Under the pieces are notes generated by a model. It was not told the origin of the DNA and searched no databases. It was given only the letters and a program-made list of their open reading frames with translations. From an uncultured Alteromonadaceae bacterium (GTDB lineage: Bacteria; Pseudomonadota; Gammaproteobacteria; Enterobacterales; Alteromonadaceae), in contig CANMXU010000001.1 of NCBI GenBank assembly GCA_947501935.1, forward strand, positions 186,001 through 250,000: a stretch of 64,000 nucleotides of DNA. The letters are read 5' to 3'. Below, piece after piece: positions 1-8,556 of this stretch (positions within the stretch are counted from its first letter, which is position 1; every line of letters starts with the position of its first letter). The translations under genes were made by a program, and so were the position numbers.

Positions 1-1
1 C

Positions 2-985
2 TGCACTACAATTGTATATGAAGGAAAACCGATAAAAACTCCAGACGCCGGCGCTTTTTGGCGAGTGTGTAGTGAACATAAAGTCAATGCCTTGTTTACT
101 GCACCAACCGCTTTTCGTGCTATCTGCAAAGAAGACCCTGAAGCTGAGCTAATTAACAATTACGACTTATCGTCGTTAAAACGTTTATATTTAGCAGGCG
201 AAAGACTCGACCCAGCTACCTATACATGGCTAAAAGAGAAAACCGGTTTACCTGTAATTGACCATTGGTGGCAAACCGAAACGGGCTGGGCAATTGCGGG
301 TAGTCCGGTGGGTATTGAACATTTACCAACAAAATCAGGCTCTGCGGGCGTGCCAATTCCAGGCTATCAAGTTGAAATTCTTGATAACCAAGGCCAACAA
401 ATACCAGCAGGTCAAGAGGGAATAATCGCGATTAAATTACCCTTGCCGCCGGGTTGCTTACAAACTATTTGGCGAAACCCTGAGCGCTTTCAAGCCGGCT
501 ATTTAAATACCTATGACGGCTATTATATTACCGGTGATGGCGGCTATATTGATGACGATGGTTATTTATATATTATGGGCAGAACTGATGACGTTATTAA
601 TGTTGCTGGCCACAGAATGTCGACCGGTGAAATGGAAGAAGTATTATCAAGCCATGATGCTGTCGCCGAATGTGCGGTTATTGGTATAAATTGCCCATTA
701 AAAGGCCAAATACCTTTTGGTTTAGTGGTTACTAAAAATGGCGTCAACCTAGCAGATAGTGAGCTAATAACCAGTTTAAAAAGCTCAATTCGTGAAGAAA
801 TTGGCGCTATCGCGACATTAAAGGAAATATTAGTGGTTGAACGTTTACCCAAAACCCGCTCAGGAAAAATTCTTCGTAAAGTGATGCGCCAAATGGTCGA
901 TGGTGAGCAATATAACGTGCCGTCAACCATAGACGATCCTGAAATAATTACCGAGCTTGATGCAAAGTTTAATCAGCTTAGTTAA
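2..985 (+). CDS. prpE: propionyl-CoA synthetase (PrpE-type acyl-CoA ligase), 3' part
   Basis: AMP-forming acyl-CoA synthetase that activates propionate (possibly acetate) to the CoA thioester in the cytoplasm. The reading frame is open from the window edge, so the N-terminal part of the protein lies upstream; a GTG at 65 is internal, not a start. Seen: the adenylation-domain block HWWQTETGW, the ITGDGGY and GRTDDVIN(V)AGHR hinge motifs, and the C-terminal PKTRSGKILR block with the lysine that is reversibly acylated in this family. The sequence after WWQTETG and the LKGQIPFG block resemble PrpE more than AcsA. Substrate preference is inferred only. It is followed by a hairpin terminator, so it ends its transcription unit. 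Confidence 0.85.
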   Translation, partial: CTTIVYEGKPIKTPDAGAFWRVCSEHKVNALFTAPTAFRAICKEDPEAELINNYDLSSLKRLYLAGERLDPATYTWLKEKTGLPVIDHWWQTETGWAIAGSPVGIEHLPTKSGSAGVPIPGYQVEILDNQGQQIPAGQEGIIAIKLPLPPGCLQTIWRNPERFQAGYLNTYDGYYITGDGGYIDDDGYLYIMGRTDDVINVAGHRMSTGEMEEVLSSHDAVAECAVIGINCPLKGQIPFGLVVTKNGVNLADSELITSLKSSIREEIGAIATLKEILVVERLPKTRSGKILRKVMRQMVDGEQYNVPSTIDDPEIITELDAKFNQLS

Positions 986-1031
986 AGCTGAGCTAAACTA
1001 AATATAAGCCTAATGCAGCCTAAGTGAACAA

Positions 1032-1065
1032 AGAGAAGCCTAGCGTTGGAAAGTTAGGCTTCTTT
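1032..1065 (+). terminator. hairpin terminator after prpE
   Basis: An 11-bp stem (1032-1042 with 1055-1065, core AGAAGCCTA/TAGGCTTCT) with a 12-nt loop lies 46 bases after the prpE stop. The following T tract is short, so termination efficiency is uncertain. The rest of the 985-1307 gap holds only the inverted repeat at 1232-1253. Confidence 0.6.
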
Positions 1066-1231
1066 GCTAAAACATGCATTACGAATAAACCAGCCAATGC
1101 TAAGGTATAAAGCATGGCGTATATCATGCCCCTGAAGGACCAGTCATTAGTTTAGAACGAGCTCAAAGCTCCGCTATAAATTTAAGCTAGCTTAAAATAT
1201 GCCGATATTAATTTACAAGCCTTTATTCAAG

Positions 1232-1253
1232 GTATGCTAAATTAACAGCATAC
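1232..1253. other. inverted repeat upstream of the GGDEF gene
   Basis: Perfect 7-bp arms GTATGCT / AGCATAC with an 8-nt loop, followed by TTTTATATT. It sits about 55 bases before the start of the diguanylate cyclase. It could be a second weak terminator or an operator; the sequence does not decide. Confidence 0.3.
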
Positions 1254-1307
1254 TTTTATATTGTGGAATATCGCTTTTAAACGCTTTCTGTCATTTTTAA
1301 GGTGTCA

Positions 1308-2282
1308 ATGATGAACAATAACGCTTATTACAATCCAGATAAATGGTTGCTGGACTCACCTAATGACCTCATTTCTTTAGACAAATGGCAACGTACTGTG
1401 AATTTACTTGCTGAGTTATTTCAAGCTCCTGCAGGTTTTTTAGTACAATATACACCTGAAGGATTTCAGGTGACTATTTCAAGTGAGCAAGCATCAAACC
1501 CTTACTCAGCCGGTATAGTAATAGAGCCTGACGTGAATATTTTTTGTCGTAAAATAGTTGAAACACGACAACAGCTTTATGTGAAAAATGCTCCGATTGA
1601 CCCCTGCTGGGATACCAACCCAGAAGTACATAATGACGGTTTTAAATCTTACTTAGGTGTACCTGTTTTTTGGCCAGACGGTAAACCTTTCGGCACCTTC
1701 TGCGTAATGGATTTTAAAGAAACCGATTACGGCGTAACCTATATTGAGTTGATTGCACAATTGAAAGACTTATTAGAGTCTGATCTCTCACTGATAGAAA
1801 TGTATCAACAAGTGCAAACTTTAGCGATTACCGACCCACTAACGGCGATCAGCAATCGCAGAGGCTTTACGGTATTAGCTAATCAACGCCTGAATTTAGC
1901 GAAAAGAATGGATGCTGACTTGGGGCTGTTTTACTTTGATATTGACCAATTTAAAGTGATCAATGATGAGTTTGGCCACACTGTTGGTGATAAAGTATTA
2001 AAACAAGTGAGCTTAGCTCTACAAAAAACCACCCGCAACTCAGACGTTATCGGGCGTATGGGCGGTGATGAATTTGTCGCGCTGGTTAGCCTTAAAGATG
2101 AAGGTAACCAAAACACTATTTTTGAACGCTTTGAACAAGCTATTCAAGAACAGCAACAAGAAGAAAACGCGGTTAAATTTAGCGTATCTACCGGTTATGT
2201 CAAAGTGGACTTAGCATCGAGTATTGAAGAACTTATTGATAGTGCAGACCAAGCAATGTTCTCCAATAAAAAGGCTGATTAG
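1308..2282 (+). CDS. GAF-GGDEF diguanylate cyclase
   Basis: Predicted cytoplasmic c-di-GMP synthase. About the first 160 residues look like a GAF sensor domain (FKSYLGVPVFWPDG and GTFCVMD are typical GAF strands), followed by a GGDEF domain from about residue 175 to the end. The active-site motif GGDEF is intact, and RNSD lies five residues before it, matching the RxxD inhibitory I-site, so product inhibition is likely. No EAL domain and no membrane segment. A GTG at 1302 is in frame, but AAGG at 1299-1302 fits the ATG at 1308 (or 1311) better. The GAF ligand cannot be predicted. It ends one base from the convergent PepSY gene. Confidence 0.9.
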   Translation: MMNNNAYYNPDKWLLDSPNDLISLDKWQRTVNLLAELFQAPAGFLVQYTPEGFQVTISSEQASNPYSAGIVIEPDVNIFCRKIVETRQQLYVKNAPIDPCWDTNPEVHNDGFKSYLGVPVFWPDGKPFGTFCVMDFKETDYGVTYIELIAQLKDLLESDLSLIEMYQQVQTLAITDPLTAISNRRGFTVLANQRLNLAKRMDADLGLFYFDIDQFKVINDEFGHTVGDKVLKQVSLALQKTTRNSDVIGRMGGDEFVALVSLKDEGNQNTIFERFEQAIQEQQQEENAVKFSVSTGYVKVDLASSIEELIDSADQAMFSNKKAD

Positions 2283-2283
2283 C

Positions 2284-3042
2284 CTAGCGTTTCGCTTTCG
2301 CGTAGCGCACCCAAATATAAATGCCGCTAAGTGATAACAGAATAAGTAACAAGGCAACAAAGTCCATAAATAGCACACCAAACACCCCAAAAATTCTGCC
2401 GCTATGAGCGTCAAGCACTATGCGCTCAAGCGTTAAGTATTGGGCTTTGAAGTTCAAAGTGGCTTGTTGGTTTTGCTCAATGGTAGCTGTACTTGGGGCG
2501 ATCCATTTTATCGGCGCAATCGTATTAATATTTTGCCAGTCGAAAAAGTCACTGTCGGTTTGAAAATAGCCTTGTTCGGTATTAACTATTAAGGTTTGTT
2601 CAGTAAAACTTAAGCCGGTAATATCGCTTGGTACACCTGATGCGGCGTCAAGTTGGTCAACAAGTTGGCCCTGTAAATTATATAAATACAATTCATTGCT
2701 GGTGGCGATTACATAAAAGTTTTGCCATTTACCCATACTGATAACTGGCGCTTCACTTTCAAACAATAAAGATGAATTTAACCAAACCAAGTTATTGGTT
2801 ACGCTTAGTTGGTTATTTTGATAAAAACGAACATCGCTTGGTGGCTGAATACCATAGTGGTCAAGTAACCAGTTATTGGTGATAGGTTGGTGCGCTAAGC
2901 CAATAGCATTGGTATGGTTTAAAGCAATACCGGTAAGTGATAAAAAAATCAGGAAAAAAGCGGCAACAATACCGAGTTTACGATGCCACTCGCGTAAGTG
3001 ACGAATTAATTTCACGTAAAAAGGTTTAGCTTTTTTACTCAT
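2284..3042 (-). CDS. PepSY-associated membrane protein
   Basis: Membrane protein of 252 residues. An N-terminal helix begins after the WHRKLG motif (about 20-43, containing SLTGIALNHT, the usual PepSY-associated TM signature), a periplasmic region follows (about 45-220), and a C-terminal helix (about 222-245) ends in a basic tail. Relatives often sit beside flavin-binding or siderophore-related membrane reductases. It is the last gene of a minus-strand set with the FMN-binding protein and the porin, and a Fur box stands before the set. A role in iron reduction or electron transfer in the envelope is inferred from context only. Confidence 0.75.
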   Translation of the reverse strand: MSKKAKPFYVKLIRHLREWHRKLGIVAAFFLIFLSLTGIALNHTNAIGLAHQPITNNWLLDHYGIQPPSDVRFYQNNQLSVTNNLVWLNSSLLFESEAPVISMGKWQNFYVIATSNELYLYNLQGQLVDQLDAASGVPSDITGLSFTEQTLIVNTEQGYFQTDSDFFDWQNINTIAPIKWIAPSTATIEQNQQATLNFKAQYLTLERIVLDAHSGRIFGVFGVLFMDFVALLLILLSLSGIYIWVRYAKAKR

Positions 3043-3126
3043 TACTTTTAGGTGCTCTACTGCTTAGCAGTTATATGAATAACGCAATATTACCTAAGTT
3101 TAGCTAAATTAACTATTGGCTAATCA

Positions 3127-3672
3127 CTAATTCGTCGATAATTTTTTATTTAACCACAAAGCTAAACGGGCAACCTTGGTGGTTGCGCGTACTGACATAG
3201 TAGCGCCAGTAATACCGTCGATATGTTGATCGAGTTGAATATTTTCAGTGAGCTTGGCTGAAGTAAATTGATCAGAGAAGAAGTTATGACGTACTTCATC
3301 GCCGCGGCTTTCTCGAAAGGCTAATACTTTTAATTGGGCAATGTGATCAGCTTTAATATGCACACCAATAGTAATAGGTTTTTCTTTACCAATTTCATCA
3401 AGTATCCATACGGTTTCATCTGCTACTTGCCAATAACGGATGCGTAAACGGTTATATTGATGACTTAAAATTTCTGCAATCGCTTTTTTATCTTCAGCCT
3501 TTAACCACACTGTTTTCGGCTTTGGTACTTCGCCGTGAAAAACCTCACTAATAAATTCATTCGGTGCTTGATAAATGCCCTTTGCCTGCACTTTCACCTG
3601 CACCAGCAACAATATCGGTAGTAAAACCAATATTGATGCTAAAGCTAAAATTTTATTAGACACTAATTTCAT
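3127..3672 (-). CDS. membrane-anchored FMN-binding domain protein
   Basis: 181 residues with an uncleaved N-terminal helix (about 8-28) and a periplasmic FMN-binding domain of the NqrC/RnfG type. The motif DGITGATMS at 152-160 matches the flavinylation signature [ST]GATx[ST]; T158 is the expected residue for covalent FMN attachment by ApbE-type transferases. It lies 84 bases downstream of the PepSY gene's start, reading toward it, and downstream of the porin. Family knowledge suggests an extracytoplasmic electron carrier; the donor and acceptor are unknown. An ApbE gene is not present in the window. Confidence 0.8.
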   Translation of the reverse strand: MKLVSNKILALASILVLLPILLLVQVKVQAKGIYQAPNEFISEVFHGEVPKPKTVWLKAEDKKAIAEILSHQYNRLRIRYWQVADETVWILDEIGKEKPITIGVHIKADHIAQLKVLAFRESRGDEVRHNFFSDQFTSAKLTENIQLDQHIDGITGATMSVRATTKVARLALWLNKKLSTN

Positions 3673-3775
3673 GGTGATAATTCACAACTAATTAAACGAT
3701 AAATATTGAAAACACAAAGCGAATGAAGTTTTCACGTCATTCGCTCTGGCTTAACTATAAGTGATTAATCACTTA

Positions 3776-4945
3776 TTAGAACTGGTAACCAAAGCCTAAG
3801 TTAAAGCCTTGTGAGTCTTTCGCGCCACCTAGCTCTTCAATGTCAGCTTTTAAAACAACTTTTTCATGAATGTAATAATTAATACCTAAGCTTGATGACT
3901 CAACAGTGGTTGATTCACTATTACCTGCATTATTATCGTATTCGGCATAACGAGCAAATACGCCAATTTTTTCATTAAATTTGTATGAAGGTTCAACGTA
4001 CCAACCGGTTTGCTCATCGCGACCTAAATCTTTAGCTTCTTGACCGTCGATGTCCCAACGAGCGTATAAAGCACGAACTGAAAAATCTTGTACTTGGTAA
4101 ATAGCATGAGTTTCAAATAACGTTGCTTCTGCGGTGTCAACACCATGAGCACTTTGCGTAACATCTGTTTGGTATTGTAAAGTAGCGGCTAATTCTAAAC
4201 CAGGAATAGCAGTATATTTAATACGACCGGTATAAGCTAAGTTTTCAGCAGAAGCGTTAGCTACCTTTTGGCGACCGCCACGAATACTATAATTTTCATC
4301 AACTTTTAAACCACTGGTAATAGCGGCATCAAGCGCTATACCGCCAGCCACTTTATAGTTAAGCGCGGCACCGGCTTCCCACCATGTTGCCGGAATAATG
4401 TTCTTTTCTACAGGGTTACGCTCAACACCATAAAATGTTGGTGGCTCATGGGTTTCATTGATAATACCTACTGGAACTAAAAACAAACCAACTTTTGAAG
4501 TAAAGTCTTCATTAATATCAACTTCAACATAGGCTTGTTCAAGTTCAACTTCACCCGGCTTATCATCACCATTACCAGCAAGTGAATGCTCTAATTCAAA
4601 CTCAGAGAAAAAACGTACGCTGTCTGAAAACTCATGACCAAAAAATAAAACAAAACGGTGAAAATCTACTTTTGCGTCTTTGTCTTCATAGTTGTTGTAA
4701 TGAAGTTCACCGTAACCACCAATGGTGGTATTGCCGAAAAGGCTATTGCTTGAGCTGCTATCAACGCTGTCAGCCGTTGCTTCAAGTTTTTCTTCAGTTT
4801 CGTCAAGGCGTCGTTCAAGCTTTTCTAAAACTTTTTGTTGCTCAGCAATTACCTTACGTAATTCAGCAGTTTCTTCTGTTGCATTTACAGCTGTTGCCGC
4901 AAAAAGGCCTACTAATGCCGAAGCAATAAGTGTTTTCTTCATCAT
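3776..4945 (-). CDS. outer-membrane porin-like beta-barrel protein
   Basis: 389 residues from the chosen ATG. A signal peptide is seen (MMKKTLIASALVGLFAATAV, cleavage near NAT-EE), then a short coiled coil (about 22-60, rich in E/K/L), then a beta-barrel with many alternating aromatic strands ending in a C-terminal phenylalanine (LGFGYQF), the usual outer-membrane insertion signal. It resembles phosphate-selective-porin-like or short-chain porins with an N-terminal coiled coil. A TTG at 4972 would add nine residues in front of the signal peptide and is unlikely. First gene of the Fur-box cluster, so its substrate may be connected with iron, but this is inference. Confidence 0.8.
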   Translation of the reverse strand: MMKKTLIASALVGLFAATAVNATEETAELRKVIAEQQKVLEKLERRLDETEEKLEATADSVDSSSSNSLFGNTTIGGYGELHYNNYEDKDAKVDFHRFVLFFGHEFSDSVRFFSEFELEHSLAGNGDDKPGEVELEQAYVEVDINEDFTSKVGLFLVPVGIINETHEPPTFYGVERNPVEKNIIPATWWEAGAALNYKVAGGIALDAAITSGLKVDENYSIRGGRQKVANASAENLAYTGRIKYTAIPGLELAATLQYQTDVTQSAHGVDTAEATLFETHAIYQVQDFSVRALYARWDIDGQEAKDLGRDEQTGWYVEPSYKFNEKIGVFARYAEYDNNAGNSESTTVESSSLGINYYIHEKVVLKADIEELGGAKDSQGFNLGFGYQF

Positions 4946-5126
4946 GTTTTTAAAGTCCGTAAATAATAGCAACTAGCATGTTGAATGAAGCGTTAACATT
5001 CATCAGCAGCACAGCCACCAAGGTTATTAGAATTTTTTATTATCTAGACAAGCTCGCCGTAGCGAATAATAGAGAGCTTTTAAAAACGGCTTGTCTGTAA
5101 AGTGTGGCTATTAAAACACGACATCA

Positions 5127-5145
5127 AATGAGAATCAATATCATT
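5127..5145. promoter_or_regulatory. Fur box
   Basis: AATGAGAATCAATATCATT matches the 19-bp consensus AATGATAATCATTATCATT at 17 of 19 positions. It lies about 180 bases upstream of the porin start and downstream of the symporter-kinase stop, so the porin/FMN-binding/PepSY set is the only sensible target. Between it and the porin there is also a nested imperfect hairpin (arms AGACAAGC at 5046-5053 and GCTTGTCT at 5089-5096) in the presumed leader. Confidence 0.75.
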
Positions 5146-5275
5146 TGCATTGTTTTTTAGAGTTTATTGATTTGGATCAGTTTTTTTCATTCAATGGTTA
5201 CACAAATATACTTGCACAAGGTGAAATACATGGTAGGCACCAGTATGAATGAGAAGGGCTAATTAATTGTATGCT

Positions 5276-8218
5276 TTAATTAATAGGGAAAGTGATATGT
5301 ATTGAAACACCATCAGATTTATCTCGATCAATGGCAATTTCACCTTTTAATAGTTGGGTGGTGATGTTGTAGGCAATATGTGCCCCTAAACCACTCCCTC
5401 CAGAGCCTCGTTTCGTGGTAAAGAAAGGTTCAAATATATTCTGCTTTTCATCTTCAGTTAATCCTCTACCGTCATCTGCGTAATTTAAATTTATCTGACT
5501 TTCTTCCAGCTCAACATTAATAAAAATATTGCCTTTCTGCATGGGCTCAAAAGCATGTAAAATCGAGTTTAAAATGAAATTTGACAGTATTTGTGAAAGC
5601 GCCCCTGGGTAGCTGGTGATAATAAGATCAGCTGGACAATGAATATGAACGGTTATCGCTGTTTTTGATAACTTAGGCTCTAATGACAGCAAAATATGTT
5701 GAATATAGTCTTTAACATTAAATGCTCGACATTCTTCAGAGGTTTGGTCAACAGCCACTTGCTTAAAGCTTTCAACTAAAGTTACCGCACGTTTTATATT
5801 GTTTAATGACAATTGGCTAATATCGGCAACATAGCTGAGAAAGTCTTCCATGCATTGTTTAGATACATTTTCTTCGTCATAAAACTTTTTAAAACGCTGA
5901 TACTCTTCTTCTAATGTGGTTAACGCGGTAAGCACCACGCCAATAGGAGTATTAACTTCATGAGCAATACCGGCAACTAAGCCTCCTAGCGAAGCCATTT
6001 TGTCAGCTTCAACTAATTTAGCCTGTGCTTGTTCTAATTCATCTAACGCGATATTCAATTCAATATTAGCGTTAGAGAGTTGTTCGGTACGTGAATACAC
6101 TCTTTTTTCTAAGTTATCGTTAAGTTCTCTTAACTGCTGCTTGGCTAGTGCTGTTTGTTGCTGCTCGTCTTTAAGTTGCTGAATAGTTTGCGCTTGCATA
6201 TTGGCATGATCTTGTAAGAGGTCACGTTTTTCTTGGTAAAAATCAACTTTCTGTAATAACTCTTCCGGAGATAATTGACTCTTCGCTAATATGTCTGAAT
6301 AGGCACTATTGAGTTGCTGTTTTTCTTGATCGTTAAATAACTCTATTGATTGAATAGCCCGATTAGAAGCTGCCATGCCGATAATACCGGCAAGCATATG
6401 TGTTACTTGGCTTTTCAGTTGCGAAAGCTGAAATACGTCAATACTAATTTTTCCATTTAAATGACATTTAGTACAACAAGATACTAATTTTTTATCGGCT
6501 TTATCCTTAGGTAAATAACGGTTAACAAGTTGACTCAATAGCCTTAGTTTTTGCTCAAGAACGATATTGGCGATAATATTTTGTGATTGATAATGACTAC
6601 TTTCTTGCCCTGCTCCAACTAAGATAAATTTTTCGCTATGTTTGAGCACTTCAACATCAGTTTCTTGTTTGTATTCAGATAACAAAACATATAAACAAAT
6701 ATTAACAAGCAAACTCCAAAATAAGCTATGTCCTACCGTTGACTCAATTGGCAAGCCAAATAATTGTTCAGGCCTTAACCATAATTGACCAAAAGCCCCT
6801 TGTGAAAGTACTTTAGTATTTACCCAGCCACTGTGAATAATAGAAGGCAGTAATGAGGTATAAAGCCAAATAACAGTACCTGAAGTAATACCAGCTATGG
6901 CGCCGATTAAACGACCTTTAGACCACAGAATGCCACCGATAAGTGCTGGAAGTAATTGTGCAATAGCAACAAACGAAATCGAACCAATTTTCACGATCAT
7001 CGCTGAGTCACCAATTAAGCGATAATACAGGGCTCCCCAAAGTAATAAGAAGATCACCGCGACCCAGCGCATATAAAGAATATAACGACGGAAAAACTGT
7101 AAACGGGGAATATACTCAATAATAGGTATAACGATATGATTGGTGGTCATGGTTGATAAAGTCATGATACTAACAATAATCATCCCTGTGGCTGCTGCAA
7201 ATCCGCCTAAAAATACCAGTATTGCGACCATGGAGTGATCATATGAAGCAGGAATTTCTATCATCACTAAATCAGCACTATTTGCCTCAGGAAATAATAT
7301 TGTGCCTGCCATGGCGATAGGCAAAACCATGACATTTATCAGCAATAAATACAGAGGAAATAACCAACGCGCTCGGTCGAGCTGACTTTCATGCGAACAT
7401 TCAATAATACCAACATGAAATTGACGGGGCAAAGCAACTACTCCAACTATGCCTAAAGTCATCGAGGCCAGCCAATGTGAAATAGCTGGCGGCTGACTAA
7501 ACACCGCAAAACGTGAGTCTTGACTAATATTTGCACTGACCTGATTAAAAACATCACTTAAGCCATTAAAAATAACAAAACAAATGAAAAATGAAGCAAC
7601 TAAAAAACCGAACAACTTAAATAAACTTTCAGAAGCAAGAGCTAGCATCATGCCTGAATGTCGTTCAGTCGGGTCAAGCCTTCGCACACCAAACGCTATA
7701 GTAAAAACACTCATTAATACCACCACAATAATATCGAGGTAAGGTAAAATTATTGGTAAACTATTTGACGAATAAGTCACTAACACTTGAAAGCTGGTGA
7801 TCACCGCTTTTAGTTGAATAGAAATATACGGAATAATGCCAAGTAAGCATAACGAAGTAATTAAGGCGGCTAAGAATTGGGAGTTGTTATAACGAGTGGA
7901 AATGAAATCAGCAATACTGGTTGAATGGTAGGCTTGTTTAATTCTAACCATGCGTTTAAATAAAGGTGTAAAAAATACAAACGCCAAGGTACTACCAAAG
8001 AAAAGTGAAATATGGCTAATGCCTTGCGTACTTGCCTGACCAACATTGCCATAATAAGTCCAAGCAGTGCAATAAACGGCTAAGCTTAATGCATAAGTAG
8101 TAGGAGAGCGTTTAAATTTTCTAGCTAATACTGAACGAGACTCGCCCCAACGAGCAATCAAAAACTGACTTATGCCATAAAGAATTAATAAACTAACAAC
8201 CGCATAAAGTGACACCAT
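5276..8218 (-). CDS. sodium/solute symporter-histidine kinase hybrid (CbrA-like)
   Basis: 980 residues. The first about 520 residues form a sodium:solute symporter-like membrane domain with about 13 helices (start MVSLYAVVSLLILYG, followed by AVYCTAWTYYGNVG). Then come a linker, a coiled coil (about 640-740, Q/L/E rich), a HisKA domain with the phospho-acceptor H753 in AGIAHEVNTPIG, and an HATPase with DDGRG, FEPFFTTK and GSGLG boxes. There is no receiver domain. The family (CbrA, PrlS-like) senses or transports a nutrient and phosphorylates a separate regulator, which is not next door. Odd: a CCTKCH cluster at 581-586 in the cytoplasmic linker. A small membrane protein gene precedes it by 18 bases. 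Confidence 0.9.
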   Translation of the reverse strand: MVSLYAVVSLLILYGISQFLIARWGESRSVLARKFKRSPTTYALSLAVYCTAWTYYGNVGQASTQGISHISLFFGSTLAFVFFTPLFKRMVRIKQAYHSTSIADFISTRYNNSQFLAALITSLCLLGIIPYISIQLKAVITSFQVLVTYSSNSLPIILPYLDIIVVVLMSVFTIAFGVRRLDPTERHSGMMLALASESLFKLFGFLVASFFICFVIFNGLSDVFNQVSANISQDSRFAVFSQPPAISHWLASMTLGIVGVVALPRQFHVGIIECSHESQLDRARWLFPLYLLLINVMVLPIAMAGTILFPEANSADLVMIEIPASYDHSMVAILVFLGGFAAATGMIIVSIMTLSTMTTNHIVIPIIEYIPRLQFFRRYILYMRWVAVIFLLLWGALYYRLIGDSAMIVKIGSISFVAIAQLLPALIGGILWSKGRLIGAIAGITSGTVIWLYTSLLPSIIHSGWVNTKVLSQGAFGQLWLRPEQLFGLPIESTVGHSLFWSLLVNICLYVLLSEYKQETDVEVLKHSEKFILVGAGQESSHYQSQNIIANIVLEQKLRLLSQLVNRYLPKDKADKKLVSCCTKCHLNGKISIDVFQLSQLKSQVTHMLAGIIGMAASNRAIQSIELFNDQEKQQLNSAYSDILAKSQLSPEELLQKVDFYQEKRDLLQDHANMQAQTIQQLKDEQQQTALAKQQLRELNDNLEKRVYSRTEQLSNANIELNIALDELEQAQAKLVEADKMASLGGLVAGIAHEVNTPIGVVLTALTTLEEEYQRFKKFYDEENVSKQCMEDFLSYVADISQLSLNNIKRAVTLVESFKQVAVDQTSEECRAFNVKDYIQHILLSLEPKLSKTAITVHIHCPADLIITSYPGALSQILSNFILNSILHAFEPMQKGNIFINVELEESQINLNYADDGRGLTEDEKQNIFEPFFTTKRGSGGSGLGAHIAYNITTQLLKGEIAIDRDKSDGVSIHITFPIN

Positions 8219-8236
8219 AGAAGTTACCCAGCAACA

Positions 8237-8446
8237 TTATTTAGTTTTATTTTTGCTTGTGAAAACTATAGACGAAATAATAACCAAAAACCAAATGGCG
8301 ACAGGGTAAGACCATAGAAACCAAGGAGAAAAACTTTCGGCTACCAATACTGGCCAAGTAAATAATAGGGTTGCAAGAACTGCTAAAACAAAATACATAA
8401 CAAGGTTACCCTTATTGCAATATACAAAGGGAACTTCTTGGTGCAT
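8237..8446 (-). CDS. small two-helix membrane protein upstream of the symporter kinase
   Basis: 69 residues with two hydrophobic segments (about 18-36 and 43-60) and a basic C-terminus. It ends 18 bases before the symporter-kinase start on the same strand, so the two are probably cotranscribed. It resembles in size and layout the small companion subunits found beside SSF symporters, but I cannot name the family. Start uncertain: the first ATG has GGGCAGG just upstream, while a second ATG at 8398 would begin directly at the first helix. Confidence 0.6.
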   Translation of the reverse strand: MHQEVPFVYCNKGNLVMYFVLAVLATLLFTWPVLVAESFSPWFLWSYPVAIWFLVIISSIVFTSKNKTK

Positions 8447-8556
8447 AACCCTGCCCTTTGCCGATAATATTATCAGTATAGATACAATTACTTGAAACGT
8501 GGCTTGGGTTACTTAGATATTCATTTTTTAATCTGGCTAACAACCAGATTGCATTG

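Noticed and set aside
65..985. GTG at 65 as the start of the acyl-CoA synthetase
   Set aside because: The frame is open to the window edge and the upstream codons (GKPIKTPDAGAFWR) are conserved PrpE sequence, so the gene begins outside.
6461..6475. CxxCH heme c motif (CTKCH) in the symporter-kinase
   Set aside because: It lies in the cytoplasmic linker after the membrane domain, where heme c is not attached. Kept only as a cysteine cluster of interest.
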